A stretch of DNA of 64,000 nt from Histomonas meleagridis (Eukaryota > Parabasalia > Tritrichomonadida > Dientamoebidae), in contig WSYJ01000008.1 of NCBI GenBank assembly GCA_020186115.1, positions 91,330-155,329 on the forward strand, read 5' to 3'. The notes under the pieces are model-generated. The model did no database searches. It was not told the origin of the DNA and worked only from the letters and a program-made list of their open reading frames with translations. A program made the position numbers and the translations under genes. Below are positions 29,712-39,248 of the stretch, in pieces; the first letter of the stretch is position 1; every line of letters starts with the position of its first letter.

Positions 29712-30362
29712 TTATTGCATATATTCTTCGTCTTCTTGAGGCAGAGGGATAAGATCTGCTTTAGAAAGTTCTTGTTCATACTTCTCAACAAGAATTGGAT
29801 CAAGGATAACTGGTGGAGGACTGAACACTGGTGCCGTTGTGAACTGAAGATTGGGACATCCGGTCATTGATCTTGCCAATGATAAAAATGGCATTTCAAA
29901 ATGATAATTTGTTTTAGCAGAAACTTCAAAGTACTTGAGCTTGTTTTTCTTGTGGAATGTGACTCGTTTTGATGGAACTTTTCTATCGCGTATATCTATT
30001 TTACTCCCAACTAAAACAATTGGTATCTGTGGACAAACACATGTAAGATCTTTGTACCATGTTGAAACACTTCTGTAGCTTGATGATGATGTAACATCAA
30101 ACATTATAATTGCACAATTTGCATCTAAATAATATCCTTCTCGAAGACCACCAAACCTTGCCTCCCCTGCCGTATCCCAGACGTTGTATAAAATGATACC
30201 ACGTGTCGTTTGAAATGTTAACTGAGATACTTGAACACCAAGAGTTGGGATATATTTATTTTCGAATTCGCCAGTTTGATGTCGTTTAACAAATGTTGTC
30301 TTGCCAACTCCACCATCACCAACAAGAACAAGCTTTGCAATCATTGTTGGGGTTCCCTCCAT
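29712..30362 (-). CDS. RAN: Ran GTPase with altered catalytic and base-binding residues
   Basis: A 216-residue protein collinear with Ran over its whole length: P-loop GDGGVGKT (15-22), FVKRHQTGEFENKYIPTLGV, FGGLREGYYLDANCAIIMFD, the G5 SAK (VSAKTNYHFEMPF) and an acidic C-terminal tail PLPQEDEEYMQ like the DEDDDL end of animal Ran. It should drive nucleocytoplasmic transport. Two key sites differ: switch II reads DTAGEARFGG, so the catalytic glutamine (human Q69) is Glu67, and the NKxD motif reads GSKID, so the Asn is Ser120. Intrinsic hydrolysis or nucleotide affinity may be changed. The length, intact frame and conserved surface argue against a pseudogene. ATG 30362 is the first of two (MEGTPTM). 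Confidence 0.92.
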   Translation of the reverse strand: MEGTPTMIAKLVLVGDGGVGKTTFVKRHQTGEFENKYIPTLGVQVSQLTFQTTRGIILYNVWDTAGEARFGGLREGYYLDANCAIIMFDVTSSSSYRSVSTWYKDLTCVCPQIPIVLVGSKIDIRDRKVPSKRVTFHKKNKLKYFEVSAKTNYHFEMPFLSLARSMTGCPNLQFTTAPVFSPPPVILDPILVEKYEQELSKADLIPLPQEDEEYMQ

Positions 30363-30583
30363 CAGTCTTTAGGGTGTCAAATCTAATATTGAGAGAAAAT
30401 ATTGATGACATTTAGTATTTTGAACGATTTTATTTTAAAACATTCTATAGGAAATGTACGTTTAAATATTCAACAGAAAAAAAAAAAAAATGTATCATAA
30501 CAAATGTTAATATTAACATTTGTGAAAAAAAAATGTTCACTCATTCCAAAAGATTTATAACAAAATTGATTACATTAAACATT

Positions 30584-31489
30584 TTAATCATCTTCTATAA
30601 TAGGTTCGAAATAATCGACCGAAACTTGCATTTCGTTCGATACTTTCATCACAGCTCCAGCGTTTTTCATTGACCCGCAATAATTTGGTGCAGAAAAAAC
30701 AGTACAACAACACTTATTCTCACCAAATGGAAACTCGAAACCATCCATAACCATTTCATGAGCTCTACACAACAAATCTAATTCATTTTCATTCAAAAAA
30801 TCCTCAACAACATCCGCACCAAACTCTACAGATGTACCTCGCTCACTTTCTTTCCATCCATCATGAGTAGCTCTTGGATCAGCCCAAACAATATCGGCAG
30901 CAAGTCCTTGGATTGGTATATCAAGAGGCCGTTTTATTTTCTCAATTTGTTTGCAGTTTTTGAGTTCGGGTGAAATTCCTCCATGAACACAAAAAATGCG
31001 GCCTCCAATTATGGCTGCTAAGGGAATCCAACGAAATACTTCGGTAAAGGAATACCAGAGCTTTTGGATTCCTAAGTCAATGAACTCTTGGAAAAATCCA
31101 TCTTCCCTGGAGATTTCATCAGTTTCATGATTCCCTCGTAATAAAAATATTTTATCGGGATATTTAACTTTGAGTGAAAAGAGATAAGAAATAGTTTGGA
31201 TACTGTAGAGACCACGTCCAACATAATCTCCTAAAAAAAGATATTGTGTATCAGAAGGTGAGCCTTCTGTTTTGAATATACGTAAGAGATCTTCGAATTG
31301 TCCATGAATATCGCCGCAGATAACAATTGGTGGTCTGAGTGATAAAAGAATGTTTTCTTTGCGGAAAATTCTTTCAACTAATGAGCATAACCACATAAGT
31401 TCCTTACTTGATAGAGAGCATTTGACATCAGATAATTCATCTGGGCTTTTTTCGAGTTTAGACAAAATACTCTCTATACGGAAGCTCAT
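30584..31489 (-). CDS. PP1-like Ser/Thr phosphatase catalytic subunit with GDYVGRG
   Basis: A 301-residue PPP-family phosphatase close to PP1 in length. All six metal ligands are present: D60 and H62 (CGDIHG), D88 (GDYV), N120 (RGNHE), H169 (CVHGGIS) and H244 (CRAHEMV), as are the substrate arginine in SERGTS and the SAPNYCG loop. The normally invariant GDxVDRG reads GDYVGRG, so the second Asp (D95 in human PP1, which supports the general acid His) is Gly91. The region after GNHE is also unusual (TDEISRED). It may be a low-activity or regulatory paralogue in the large trichomonad PP1 set. The start overlaps TCATTATG, an initiator match. Confidence 0.88.
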   Translation of the reverse strand: MSFRIESILSKLEKSPDELSDVKCSLSSKELMWLCSLVERIFRKENILLSLRPPIVICGDIHGQFEDLLRIFKTEGSPSDTQYLFLGDYVGRGLYSIQTISYLFSLKVKYPDKIFLLRGNHETDEISREDGFFQEFIDLGIQKLWYSFTEVFRWIPLAAIIGGRIFCVHGGISPELKNCKQIEKIKRPLDIPIQGLAADIVWADPRATHDGWKESERGTSVEFGADVVEDFLNENELDLLCRAHEMVMDGFEFPFGENKCCCTVFSAPNYCGSMKNAGAVMKVSNEMQVSVDYFEPIIEDD

Positions 31490-31594
31490 AATGATTTTGG
31501 TTGCGTGGCAAAAAAGACGTTAACAAAATATTTTCAGTAATGAATAAACTATTCAAATAGTATGGGACTTGTGATATGAAATTATATACAGAAA

Positions 31595-32875
31595 ATGAGC
31601 CAAAAAAAGAATTCTGAAACAAAGGTATTTAGAGATAAATCACAATCACCCGAACTCCCAAAAAGCGAACTTACTTTATACTATGATTTAATAAAAAAAT
31701 GTATATTTAATTTTAATCAATCTGTTATTTCGCAGAACATAGTAAATACTTTTCAAACATTGAAACAACTATGTGAAGTACTTGCTATAGATTTCAAGAT
31801 CTCTAAAGAACTTTTTATGGTTGATGATTTTATTCAAAACCTTACTTCTCTTTTTTATTTAAATAACTTTGAACTCATTATAACTGCCTCTAAGGTTACT
31901 TCACTAATTTTATTTCACACAGATGATTTATTTAAAGAATTTCCCAATGACTTTTTATCAAACTTATTTTTAATCCTACAAAGTTCCCCTCAAGGTTCCA
32001 ATATTACTTACTTAGTGGATCTTATTTGTAATATCTGTGCTGAAATTTCGGATTTATCTGATTATGCCAAAAATATTGATTCTCTCATTGATGCTTATAG
32101 TTCCAGATCAATAACTATTTCTTTTTCCACTCTCATTCATCAATTTTCACCATACATTTTGCCAACCAAAAATTTTTTTGATTTTCTTTTTTCTCTTACT
32201 CAAAATTCCAATAATGAAATCACATGTATTTCCCTTTGGACGATTTCAGATATGTGTCGTATTAGAGGTACTGAGGCAACAAATTTAATAAAAGATTATT
32301 ATATTACCTATTTAATTGATAAAATATCTAACAGTATTTCTCCAAAGCATATTGAAGCTTCTTTTTCGATTCTAACTTATTGCGTTTATTATTCGCAAGT
32401 TGATATTTCTATTTTCCCAATTTCTTTTTATGTGGAATTATGTCATTCTAATAATCAAATGATTCAATATGCAGCATTACAATTCATTCAGTGCGTTTCT
32501 GTTAAGGAACCATTAATTGTTTGTCAAAGCAATGGCTTATCTTTAATTGAACTTGAAAATTTTTCTAGCTTTCGAGTTCTTAATCAAATAATTTGTATAA
32601 TTTCACATATTTTAGTAGCAGCTTCTTATGAACTTCTTTCACAAATTCCACTTCAGAGAATACTTTTATTCTTACTAAACAAAATTAATGATAATGAATC
32701 TATTCAATTTACAATATTGCAATGTTTTCTTTCATTAAAGATGAAAATGGAAGCAAATAATATTCAATTTGAAATGATATTACAAAACGTAAATGGAATA
32801 GATATAATCGAAAACATGATATGCTCTGAAAATGAAGAGGTATCAAACATAGCATTGATGATTATGCATAATTAA
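31595..32875 (+). CDS. Armadillo/HEAT-like helical protein
   Basis: 426 residues, almost entirely amphipathic helices in tandem pairs, with a short basic N-terminus (KKNSETKVFRDKSQ). Repeats such as NEITCISLWTISDMCRIRGT and MIQYAALQFIQCVSVKEP recall the armadillo repeats of importin alpha, but the usual NLS-binding WxxxN array is mostly lost (one LWTISD remains). It could be a highly derived importin-alpha-like adaptor or another ARM scaffold. The start ATG 31595 lies divergently 105 nt from the phosphatase gene, so the two share an upstream region. No break is seen. Confidence 0.6.
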   Translation: MSQKKNSETKVFRDKSQSPELPKSELTLYYDLIKKCIFNFNQSVISQNIVNTFQTLKQLCEVLAIDFKISKELFMVDDFIQNLTSLFYLNNFELIITASKVTSLILFHTDDLFKEFPNDFLSNLFLILQSSPQGSNITYLVDLICNICAEISDLSDYAKNIDSLIDAYSSRSITISFSTLIHQFSPYILPTKNFFDFLFSLTQNSNNEITCISLWTISDMCRIRGTEATNLIKDYYITYLIDKISNSISPKHIEASFSILTYCVYYSQVDISIFPISFYVELCHSNNQMIQYAALQFIQCVSVKEPLIVCQSNGLSLIELENFSSFRVLNQIICIISHILVAASYELLSQIPLQRILLFLLNKINDNESIQFTILQCFLSLKMKMEANNIQFEMILQNVNGIDIIENMICSENEEVSNIALMIMHN

Positions 32876-33203
32876 TATATGAAACATTAAAAAATTTCTT
32901 GGTTTTGAACATGTATAAAAATATTCAAATTGCTTTTCTCAAAAAGCAAATGACATAATTGTGAAAATTATATTTATTTTAAAATTAATCAAATTATTTG
33001 AACAGCACTAATTTATGCAGTTTAAAATGCTTTCCATAATTTCGTTATGGAAAACATGATATAAATAACAGTATCATTTAACACTAAAAAATAAATAAAA
33101 ATTTATCTAAATGTTTTTATCAAGAAAGACATTCTAACAAAATTTAAAATATTTCAATTGATAATTTATTTATTTTTTATTTATATTCAAAACATAAATA
33201 AAT
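32876..33203. other. Intergenic region between convergent genes
   Basis: AT-rich 3' spacer. No open frame or RNA gene was recognised. Confidence 0.35.
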
Positions 33204-34238
33204 TTATTTAACCGGCGGCTTTGGACCATTTGGAAAGTTTCTTATCATTTCCTCAGGCGTTCTCATCAACTTTAAGTACTCAGGCAAACACATATTACTT
33301 CCCGGAACTTTCACATCCTCATTAAACAACTCAGCAAAGAATGGATGCTTCATGCATTCATCCGCAGTTAATCTTTTATCAGGCGCGTATAAAAATATTT
33401 TCTGTAATAAATCCACAAAGTCGTCTTGTACATAATTAGGTAACACAGCTCTTAATGAACGAATTTTACCACCAAAAAAAGAAATTTGTTTCTTATGAAC
33501 AAATGTATCTAAATCGGATTTTTGTGGTGGACCAATAATACGCATAATTCTGTTCAATAATTCGTTGTTATTCGATCCATAAAAAAGTGGTTTTCCTTGA
33601 AGTACCATTTCAGCTAATACGCAACCTGCGGCCCATGTATCAATGGCCGTGGTATAATTAGGGCAATCTAAAAGAAGCTCTGGCGCCCTGTAACATCGGG
33701 TAGAAATATATGAGACGGAAACTTCGTTGGGTAAAAGAAATTTGGCACTCCCAAAATCACATATTTGAAGGCGGCCATCTTGTGGATCAACAAGGACATT
33801 AGAGGGCTTGATATCACGATGGCAAACTCCATGATGATGTAAATATGATAAGCCTGCAAATAATTGATACCCAAATATTTTGATGTACAAAGGCAGTGGA
33901 AATGGTTGACGATTTAGAAATGTTGTCAATGATTCAGGAAGATAACCAGTGACAAGGTGAAGGTACACAGAATTGTTTGTTCCTTCTTTGGTAGTATAAT
34001 GTGTTATGTATTGAAGACAATTAGGATGCTTAAGCTTGCAGACAATATCAAGTTCCCTGTTCTTAAATTTTGGATCTAGGTATACTTTTTTAATGGCTAC
34101 TTTATTTCCTTCAGAATCATTTGCAAGAAAAACAGCACCAAATGTTCCAATTCCAATTGTAGAGATTGGAGTATACCCATCGTACGTTTCTAATTTTGTT
34201 GTATGATTAGTAATGTGACTATGTGATTTATGTTTCAT
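33204..34238 (-). CDS. GSK3-like protein kinase
   Basis: 344 residues with a full CMGC kinase domain. Features are IGIGTFGAVF (glycine loop), VAIKKV (lysine), FKNRELDI with the GSK3 Arg that recognises primed substrates, LVTGYLPESL, HRDIKPSNVLVD (catalytic Asp) and CDFGSAK. The activation segment VSYISTRCYRAPEL keeps the Tyr of the GSK3 SYI motif but has TRCY for the usual SRYY. AIDTWAAGCVLAEM and a C-terminal region with P-rich end complete it. GSK3 kinases act on primed substrates in signalling and cell architecture. The protein is shorter than animal GSK3 and lacks the N-terminal regulatory serine context. The stop reads TAAATAAA. Confidence 0.88.
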   Translation of the reverse strand: MKHKSHSHITNHTTKLETYDGYTPISTIGIGTFGAVFLANDSEGNKVAIKKVYLDPKFKNRELDIVCKLKHPNCLQYITHYTTKEGTNNSVYLHLVTGYLPESLTTFLNRQPFPLPLYIKIFGYQLFAGLSYLHHHGVCHRDIKPSNVLVDPQDGRLQICDFGSAKFLLPNEVSVSYISTRCYRAPELLLDCPNYTTAIDTWAAGCVLAEMVLQGKPLFYGSNNNELLNRIMRIIGPPQKSDLDTFVHKKQISFFGGKIRSLRAVLPNYVQDDFVDLLQKIFLYAPDKRLTADECMKHPFFAELFNEDVKVPGSNMCLPEYLKLMRTPEEMIRNFPNGPKPPVK

Positions 34239-34380
34239 TTTGGTTAATAGTGTATCGAAAATTCAAGTTTTTCACTTTACATGTCATAAAAAAGAACGTG
34301 GTTCGAAGTAGAGTATGGTGAGTTTTTTTATTTTAATTAGAAAATTATTCAATTTTTTTAACATAGAATGTCAATTTTTA

Positions 34381-35154
34381 ATGTCCGTTTGTTGTTCTTG
34401 CAGAAAAGAAGTTGAATTATTTGAACTTCGAAAAGATGTCAAAAAATGTGCTCAATGTTTATGCGATCAAGTTGGCCGTTCTATAATGGATTTATTTAAA
34501 AAAGGCCTAAAATTAATTCCAGCACCAGTTCATGTTTTAGTTGCTGTTTCTGGTGGGCCCTCATCTCTTGTTTTATGGGACTTACTAAGTAAGCGTCTTA
34601 ACACAACACATATTGGTAAAAGTGCTGTTGTTCGTAAATTATCTGCCATTTCCACTCAACCTCTAAATATTCCAAATCTAATTGAAATTCCTCATTTTTC
34701 TATTCCAGACATAGTGTCGTATGCCAAAGAAAACGATTACAATTGCGTTGTTTTTGGTTTTAATGTAGATCATATATCTTTATCCAATCTAGCTGCAGTT
34801 TCATGCGGAAGACCAGATTTATCTCCATGGCTTTCCAACGATGATTCTGAGAACTACAGACCTGTTGTAGTTCTTAAACCAGTTCGAAAATGTTTAGAAT
34901 CTGAATTGAAATTTTATTGCGATCAAAACAAAATCAGTTACGACGACACGCCTTCAGCACTTTATAAAGCTTTTCCATTTGAGAATAAGTTGCTACAACG
35001 CATTAAAGAAGAAGGTCATAATGATACTTCATTTGCAGTGCAGAGAATGGGAGAAAGGCTGCAGACAATGAAACAGAGCTACAAGTGTCCAACATGTGGA
35101 CTTCCGTCTAATATAGAGGGGCCATGTCAAATGTGTTTGAAATTATCAGATTGA
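34381..35154 (+). CDS. CTU2: Cytoplasmic tRNA 2-thiolation protein 2
   Basis: 257 residues from MSVCCSCRK. An N-terminal zinc-type cluster (CCSC ... CAQCLC) is followed by the PP-loop-like VAVSGGPSSLVLW, the form seen in Ctu2/Ncs2 rather than Ctu1. Then come VVFGFNVDHISLSNLAAVSC and VVVLKPVRKCLESELKFYCD, matching the Ctu2 order, and a C-terminal CPTCG ... CQMC ribbon. With Ctu1 it makes the mcm5s2U34 modification on Lys, Glu and Gln tRNAs, using sulphur carried by Urm1. ATG 34315 would add a hydrophobic 22-residue extension unlike the family, so 34381 is preferred. The gene ends in TGA. Confidence 0.82.
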   Translation: MSVCCSCRKEVELFELRKDVKKCAQCLCDQVGRSIMDLFKKGLKLIPAPVHVLVAVSGGPSSLVLWDLLSKRLNTTHIGKSAVVRKLSAISTQPLNIPNLIEIPHFSIPDIVSYAKENDYNCVVFGFNVDHISLSNLAAVSCGRPDLSPWLSNDDSENYRPVVVLKPVRKCLESELKFYCDQNKISYDDTPSALYKAFPFENKLLQRIKEEGHNDTSFAVQRMGERLQTMKQSYKCPTCGLPSNIEGPCQMCLKLSD

Positions 35155-36011
35155 AAGCATCATAAATATTTATAAAAAAATTGGTTTTGTTTATCATGTA
35201 TTGTTATTTTCTGGAAAAGAAAAACTTTTTTGGTATTAATTTTAGTTCATTATGTTTACTTGAATGCTTTGATTATGTATTTCAAAAATTTGAATTTATT
35301 CTGATATATCATCTAAGCAGTATTATTTTTTTATTATAATGTTAATAATAAGTAATTTTTATAGATTATTTATAATAGGTGTATAAACTTAAAATATTAA
35401 TATTTTAATTGTCATTTATATATAAACAAAATTATATGTATATGTCGTTAATATTATCACATAATATTTTATTAAAAAAAAAATCTTGCTTTTTCCGGAA
35501 GAAATTTTTAGAATCAAATAATATTTTTGAAATTGTATAAATTAAAACTATCTCAAGAAAAGATAATAAAAACTATATTAGAAATAATAATCATAGATGA
35601 ACAATTCATTTGAATGCATGAAAACTTAGTTTTTATAAGAACAAATTGAAGTTATTATGTCCCCAAAGCAGATTTTAAAAATATAATCTGTTCAAACTCT
35701 TACTTGTTGGTTTCCGAGTGAAAAAATAAATATAATTGAATATCATAATAATTTCTAAATCGAAGCATACTTGCATTAAATATCAATAAAAATATCACAA
35801 GATAAACCAATATATATATATATATAATTTTTTTACATATATTAAAAAGCAAAGAAATTTTTCATCAAATTTATTTTGAAAATAAATTAATAATTTTGAT
35901 TTTAAATTTATAACAAGAGAAAAAATATTTCAATTTTTTTTATTAAACAAAATTAACATCTCTTATTTTGAATTGTACTTTCACATTGAAATGTGTATTT
36001 CAATTCTTTCT
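35155..36011. other. Long AT-rich intergenic region
   Basis: About 860 bp of very AT-rich DNA with short homopolymers and a (TA)n run near 35811-35827. No gene, RNA or repeat family was recognised. Confidence 0.4.
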
Positions 36012-36104
36012 TTATGACTTGATAAAGTACACATCAACATTTTCCCCGTGAAGTCCAGTGATCGATGCGACAGCGCTTTCATGATCAGCAACTCCATTTC
36101 TCAT
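36012..36104 (-). CDS. 30-codon open frame in a GC-richer island
   Basis: An ATG-to-TAA frame beginning MRNGVADHESAVASITG and ending VYFIKS. It stands out because base composition rises sharply against very AT-rich flanks and the codons look like coding sequence. It could be a genuine micro-gene, the last exon of something lost, or a fragment. No family was recognised. Confidence 0.3.
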   Translation of the reverse strand: MRNGVADHESAVASITGLHGENVDVYFIKS

Positions 36105-36289
36105 AATTTTTGCAAAAAAAAACATTTAAAATTTTGATTCTATACCATGTGCAAAAAGCAATTTTTCATTTTTACACACATCACATATTTTAACGAAAAT
36201 TCTTGAAAAGGTTGAGCAAAGATTGTACAAAATAAAGCTTAGAATATAATTCCCACTTTTTGATATTCTTGATTCAAGCTTGCTCCAAC

Positions 36290-37288
36290 ATGAAGAAGGT
36301 ACGTTTTGGTGTTATTGGAACAAATTTTATTACAGATTGGGTTATTGAAGGTGCAAAACTAGACACCAGATTTGAGTTAACAGCAGTTTATTCACGAACT
36401 CAAGAAAGAGCCAATGAATTTGCTTTAAAGCATCAAATTCTTCATACTTTTACTTCTTTAACAGACATGGCCAAAAGTCCTCTTATTGATGCTGTTTATA
36501 TTGCTTCACCAAATTTCTTGCATTGCCAACAAAGCATACTTTTTATGCAGAATGGCAAACATGTTCTTTGTGAAAAACCTCTCGCTTCAAATTCTAAAGA
36601 GGTACTTGATATGATTGCAACATCAAAAAAGTATGGAGTCACTCTTATGGAAGCCATGAAATCAACACTTGCACCAAGTTTCAAAGTATTACAATCGTAT
36701 GTTCCGAAATTAGGAACTATTCGTCGTTACTTTTCATCTTATTGCCAATACTCATCCCGCTATGACAAATTTAAAGAAGGAATTGTTCTCAATGCATTCA
36801 ATCCCGAATATTCAAATGGAGCAATCATGGATATTGGCGTCTACACAATTTATCCCATGGTTGTTCTTTTTGGTCGACCAAAAAAAATTATTGCAAACGG
36901 AATTGTTCTAAGTTCTGGTGCAGATGGACAAGGAACTGTTGTTTGCGAATATGATGGATTTGATGCCACTGTTATACATTCAAAAATTGCAGATTCTTCA
37001 TTGCCATCTGAAATACAAGGAGAAAATGGAAGCCTTATTATGAATAGAATAAATAAAATTGAAGAAGTGACATGGAATCCAAGAAAATCATCTCCAGAAA
37101 AACTTGCTGAAGGAATGGAGAAAAACGAATATTATTACGAAATTGAAGAGTTTATTAACTTAATAGAAAACGGTAAAATTCAATCAGAAATCAACACGCA
37201 TCAAAACTCCCTTATGACAATTGAGATCATTGATGAAGTAAGAAGACAATTGGGTGTCAAGTATCCAGCAGATAATTTTTTAGAATAG
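36290..37288 (+). CDS. Gfo/Idh/MocA-family NAD(P)-dependent oxidoreductase
   Basis: 332 residues from MKKVRFGVIGTN. The N-terminal Rossmann fold carries the dinucleotide loop GVIGTNFITDW, AVYSRTQERA and AVYIASPNFLHCQQ. HVLCEKPLASN contains the EKP lysine that is the catalytic mark of the family. The C-terminal sheet domain includes AIMDIGVYTIYPMVVLFGRP with the conserved D-x-G-x-Y. It probably oxidises a sugar, inositol or related polyol; the substrate cannot be told. The protein is closest in style to bacterial (Firmicutes-type) members, so lateral acquisition is plausible. TTG 36260 opens the frame, but ATG 36290 fits the family start. Confidence 0.85.
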   Translation: MKKVRFGVIGTNFITDWVIEGAKLDTRFELTAVYSRTQERANEFALKHQILHTFTSLTDMAKSPLIDAVYIASPNFLHCQQSILFMQNGKHVLCEKPLASNSKEVLDMIATSKKYGVTLMEAMKSTLAPSFKVLQSYVPKLGTIRRYFSSYCQYSSRYDKFKEGIVLNAFNPEYSNGAIMDIGVYTIYPMVVLFGRPKKIIANGIVLSSGADGQGTVVCEYDGFDATVIHSKIADSSLPSEIQGENGSLIMNRINKIEEVTWNPRKSSPEKLAEGMEKNEYYYEIEEFINLIENGKIQSEINTHQNSLMTIEIIDEVRRQLGVKYPADNFLE

Positions 37289-37471
37289 AAATAATATAAC
37301 TAAAATTTCTTTTTATCAATGGACTTCATATTTTTCTTGAAATTAATGAATTATTGTGGAATGGGCCGATATTTTAAACGTCCGCTTTTCACTTCACATG
37401 GGGTACCCCTACATAAAATTTTAGAAAATTTTAAGAATTCTGAAGGTTTGTTCGAACACAAAAACTTTCTC

Positions 37472-38901
37472 ATGGAAGATAGAGTTTTCATGAGAGAAAC
37501 ATCAAATGTAATAATTTTGTCAGGATGGCTAGTACGCAGGTTTACCATTGGAATGACTGCTAAGAGATTTTGTGTCTTATCAGACAATCAATTGTATGTT
37601 TAAATTTTAACATCAGAATTATTGCAAAAAAAGAAAATTTTTCAAAAATTGACACCATAGTTAAAATTCATCCAGGAACAAGCATTCAAATTGTTGATGG
37701 CGAAAAATATTTTAGATTTCGTGTTGAAGATGAATCAAAAAATCCCATTCTTTTGGAAGCCAAATCATTGGAATCAATGATGACATGGGTTCTTTCACTT
37801 CGAAGTTCATGTTTCACTTCGCATGATATATCAATGGATAATTTTAATGTTATATCTGTTATTGGTCGAGGATATTATGGGAAAGTTTCTCTTGTACAAT
37901 CTAAGAAAACCAATAAATACTATGCATTGAAAACCATAAGGAAGAACAGGTTGATCAAAATGCAAAAAATACAGACCGTCCTTAACGAACGCAATATCCT
38001 CCAAAAAGCTCAACACCCATTCATTGTTTCCATGAGATTTGCATTTCAAACAGCTTCCAAGTTCTACATTGGTATGGATTATGTTCCTGGAGGTGACTTA
38101 TTTTTTCATCTTAAGAAAAATGGTGCCTTTCCGATTGAAAGCGCTCGTGTTATTATAGCTGAAGTATCTTTAGCAATTGAATATCTTCATGAAAAAGGAA
38201 TAATTTATCGAGATATCAAACCTGAAAATATTCTTCTAGATGCTGATGGTAATATCAAACTGACTGATTTTGGTCTTTCTAAAGAGCTGAAATTCGGAGA
38301 AGATGTAACAGATACTTTTTGTGGAACACCTGATTATTATGCTCCGGAAGTTGTTCAACATCAAAACTATGGAATGGCTATAGATTGGTGGTCAATAGGA
38401 ATTCTATCATACGAGATTCTATTTCGTAAGTCGCCATTCCACCACAAAAATGTGGATAAAATGTACAAAAACATTCTGAACAACGAACCCACTTTTCCAG
38501 AAGGAACCGATCAAGTAACCATTGATTTCATTTCAAGACTTCTCACAAAAGACCCATCAAAAAGAGCTGGATTTGAGGAAATTAGTCATCACCCATTTTT
38601 TGCTGGAATGGACTTCGATGATGTTCTTATGAAAAGGATACAGTCTGGTTTCAAACCAGAATTATCATCAAATATCGATTACTCTTGTTTCGATAATGAA
38701 TTCACACAAGAAACGCCATCAGATTCATTCGTGGCACCTGTGATTGGATCCGTTGGAAATGTAACAGATTTTTCTTGCGCTTGGGTTCCGAGTGAATCCC
38801 CTTCAGACATGGGAAGCCCCATATTGCGTAATAATGTGAGCTCTTTGGGTCAAAATCATACAATTTTGGAGGATTCTCCAGTAGCACACACAAATAAATA
38901 G
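37472..38901 (+). CDS. PH-domain AGC protein kinase (Akt-like), two exons
   Basis: Exon 1 is 37472-37593 and exon 2 is 37617-38901, about 468 residues. A PH domain (about 13-115: LSGWLVRRFTIGMTAKRFCV, SDNQ across the splice, ending LESMMTWVLSLRSS) precedes an AGC kinase. Kinase motifs are GRGYYGKV (124-131), ALK lysine K146, YRDIKPEN with D240, DFG 258-260, and activation loop TFCGTPDYYAPE (274-285) with its phosphorylatable Thr. FHHKNVDKMYKNIL and FSCAW near the C-terminus may be a weak hydrophobic motif. The ATG at 37319 is open in frame, but TTTTCACTTCACA (initiator-like TCACTT, about 37385) lies downstream of it, so ATG 37472 is preferred. It would respond to phosphoinositides at the membrane. 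Confidence 0.83.
37594..37616 (+). other. Very short intron, 23 nt
   Basis: It starts GTATGTTTAAA and ends TTTTAACATCAG. Unspliced, the frame stops at TAA inside it. Removal joins TCA GAC AAT CAA TT with A ATT ATT GCA in phase 2 and restores the PH-domain strand. The 5' site is the trichomonad GTATGT. The 3' end TAACATCAG is a shortened variant of CTAACACACAG. Confidence 0.85.
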
Positions 38902-39248
38902 AATATTCGAAATAAATTAAATGTTTTTTATTTTCAACAATGAAACATTAAACAAAGTGAACTGCAGAAGAGCCCAAATTGAATGGTTGTAAAACCGAGA
39001 TGATCAATTCCAACACAATTCACCTAACCGTTGGCATTTGACAACGATAAATATTCAATTCTGGAAATCTATTTTCCACCGGTTGCTCATCGTTTTAAAT
39101 TCAATTATTCAATGGTACCATACGCACATTCAAATTAAATTTTTTAAAAACTTTTTCATGCAAACTCAAGTATCAAAAAATTAATTAAAAAATCTAATCG
39201 TATTTTATTCTAGCTTCTAATCTAATTCTATGTATATGGTTTTAAGTC
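38902..39248. other. Intergenic region
   Basis: It holds two similar boxes, CTAACCGTTGGC (about 39026) and CACCGGTTGCTCATCG (about 39077), that resemble the Myb-type elements seen elsewhere. No gene was recognised. Confidence 0.3.

Noticed and set aside
34315-34380. Upstream ATG for CTU2 or an intron starting GTGAGT
   Set aside because: The extension is hydrophobic and unlike the family, and GTGAGT is not the trichomonad donor; the ATG at 34381 fits.
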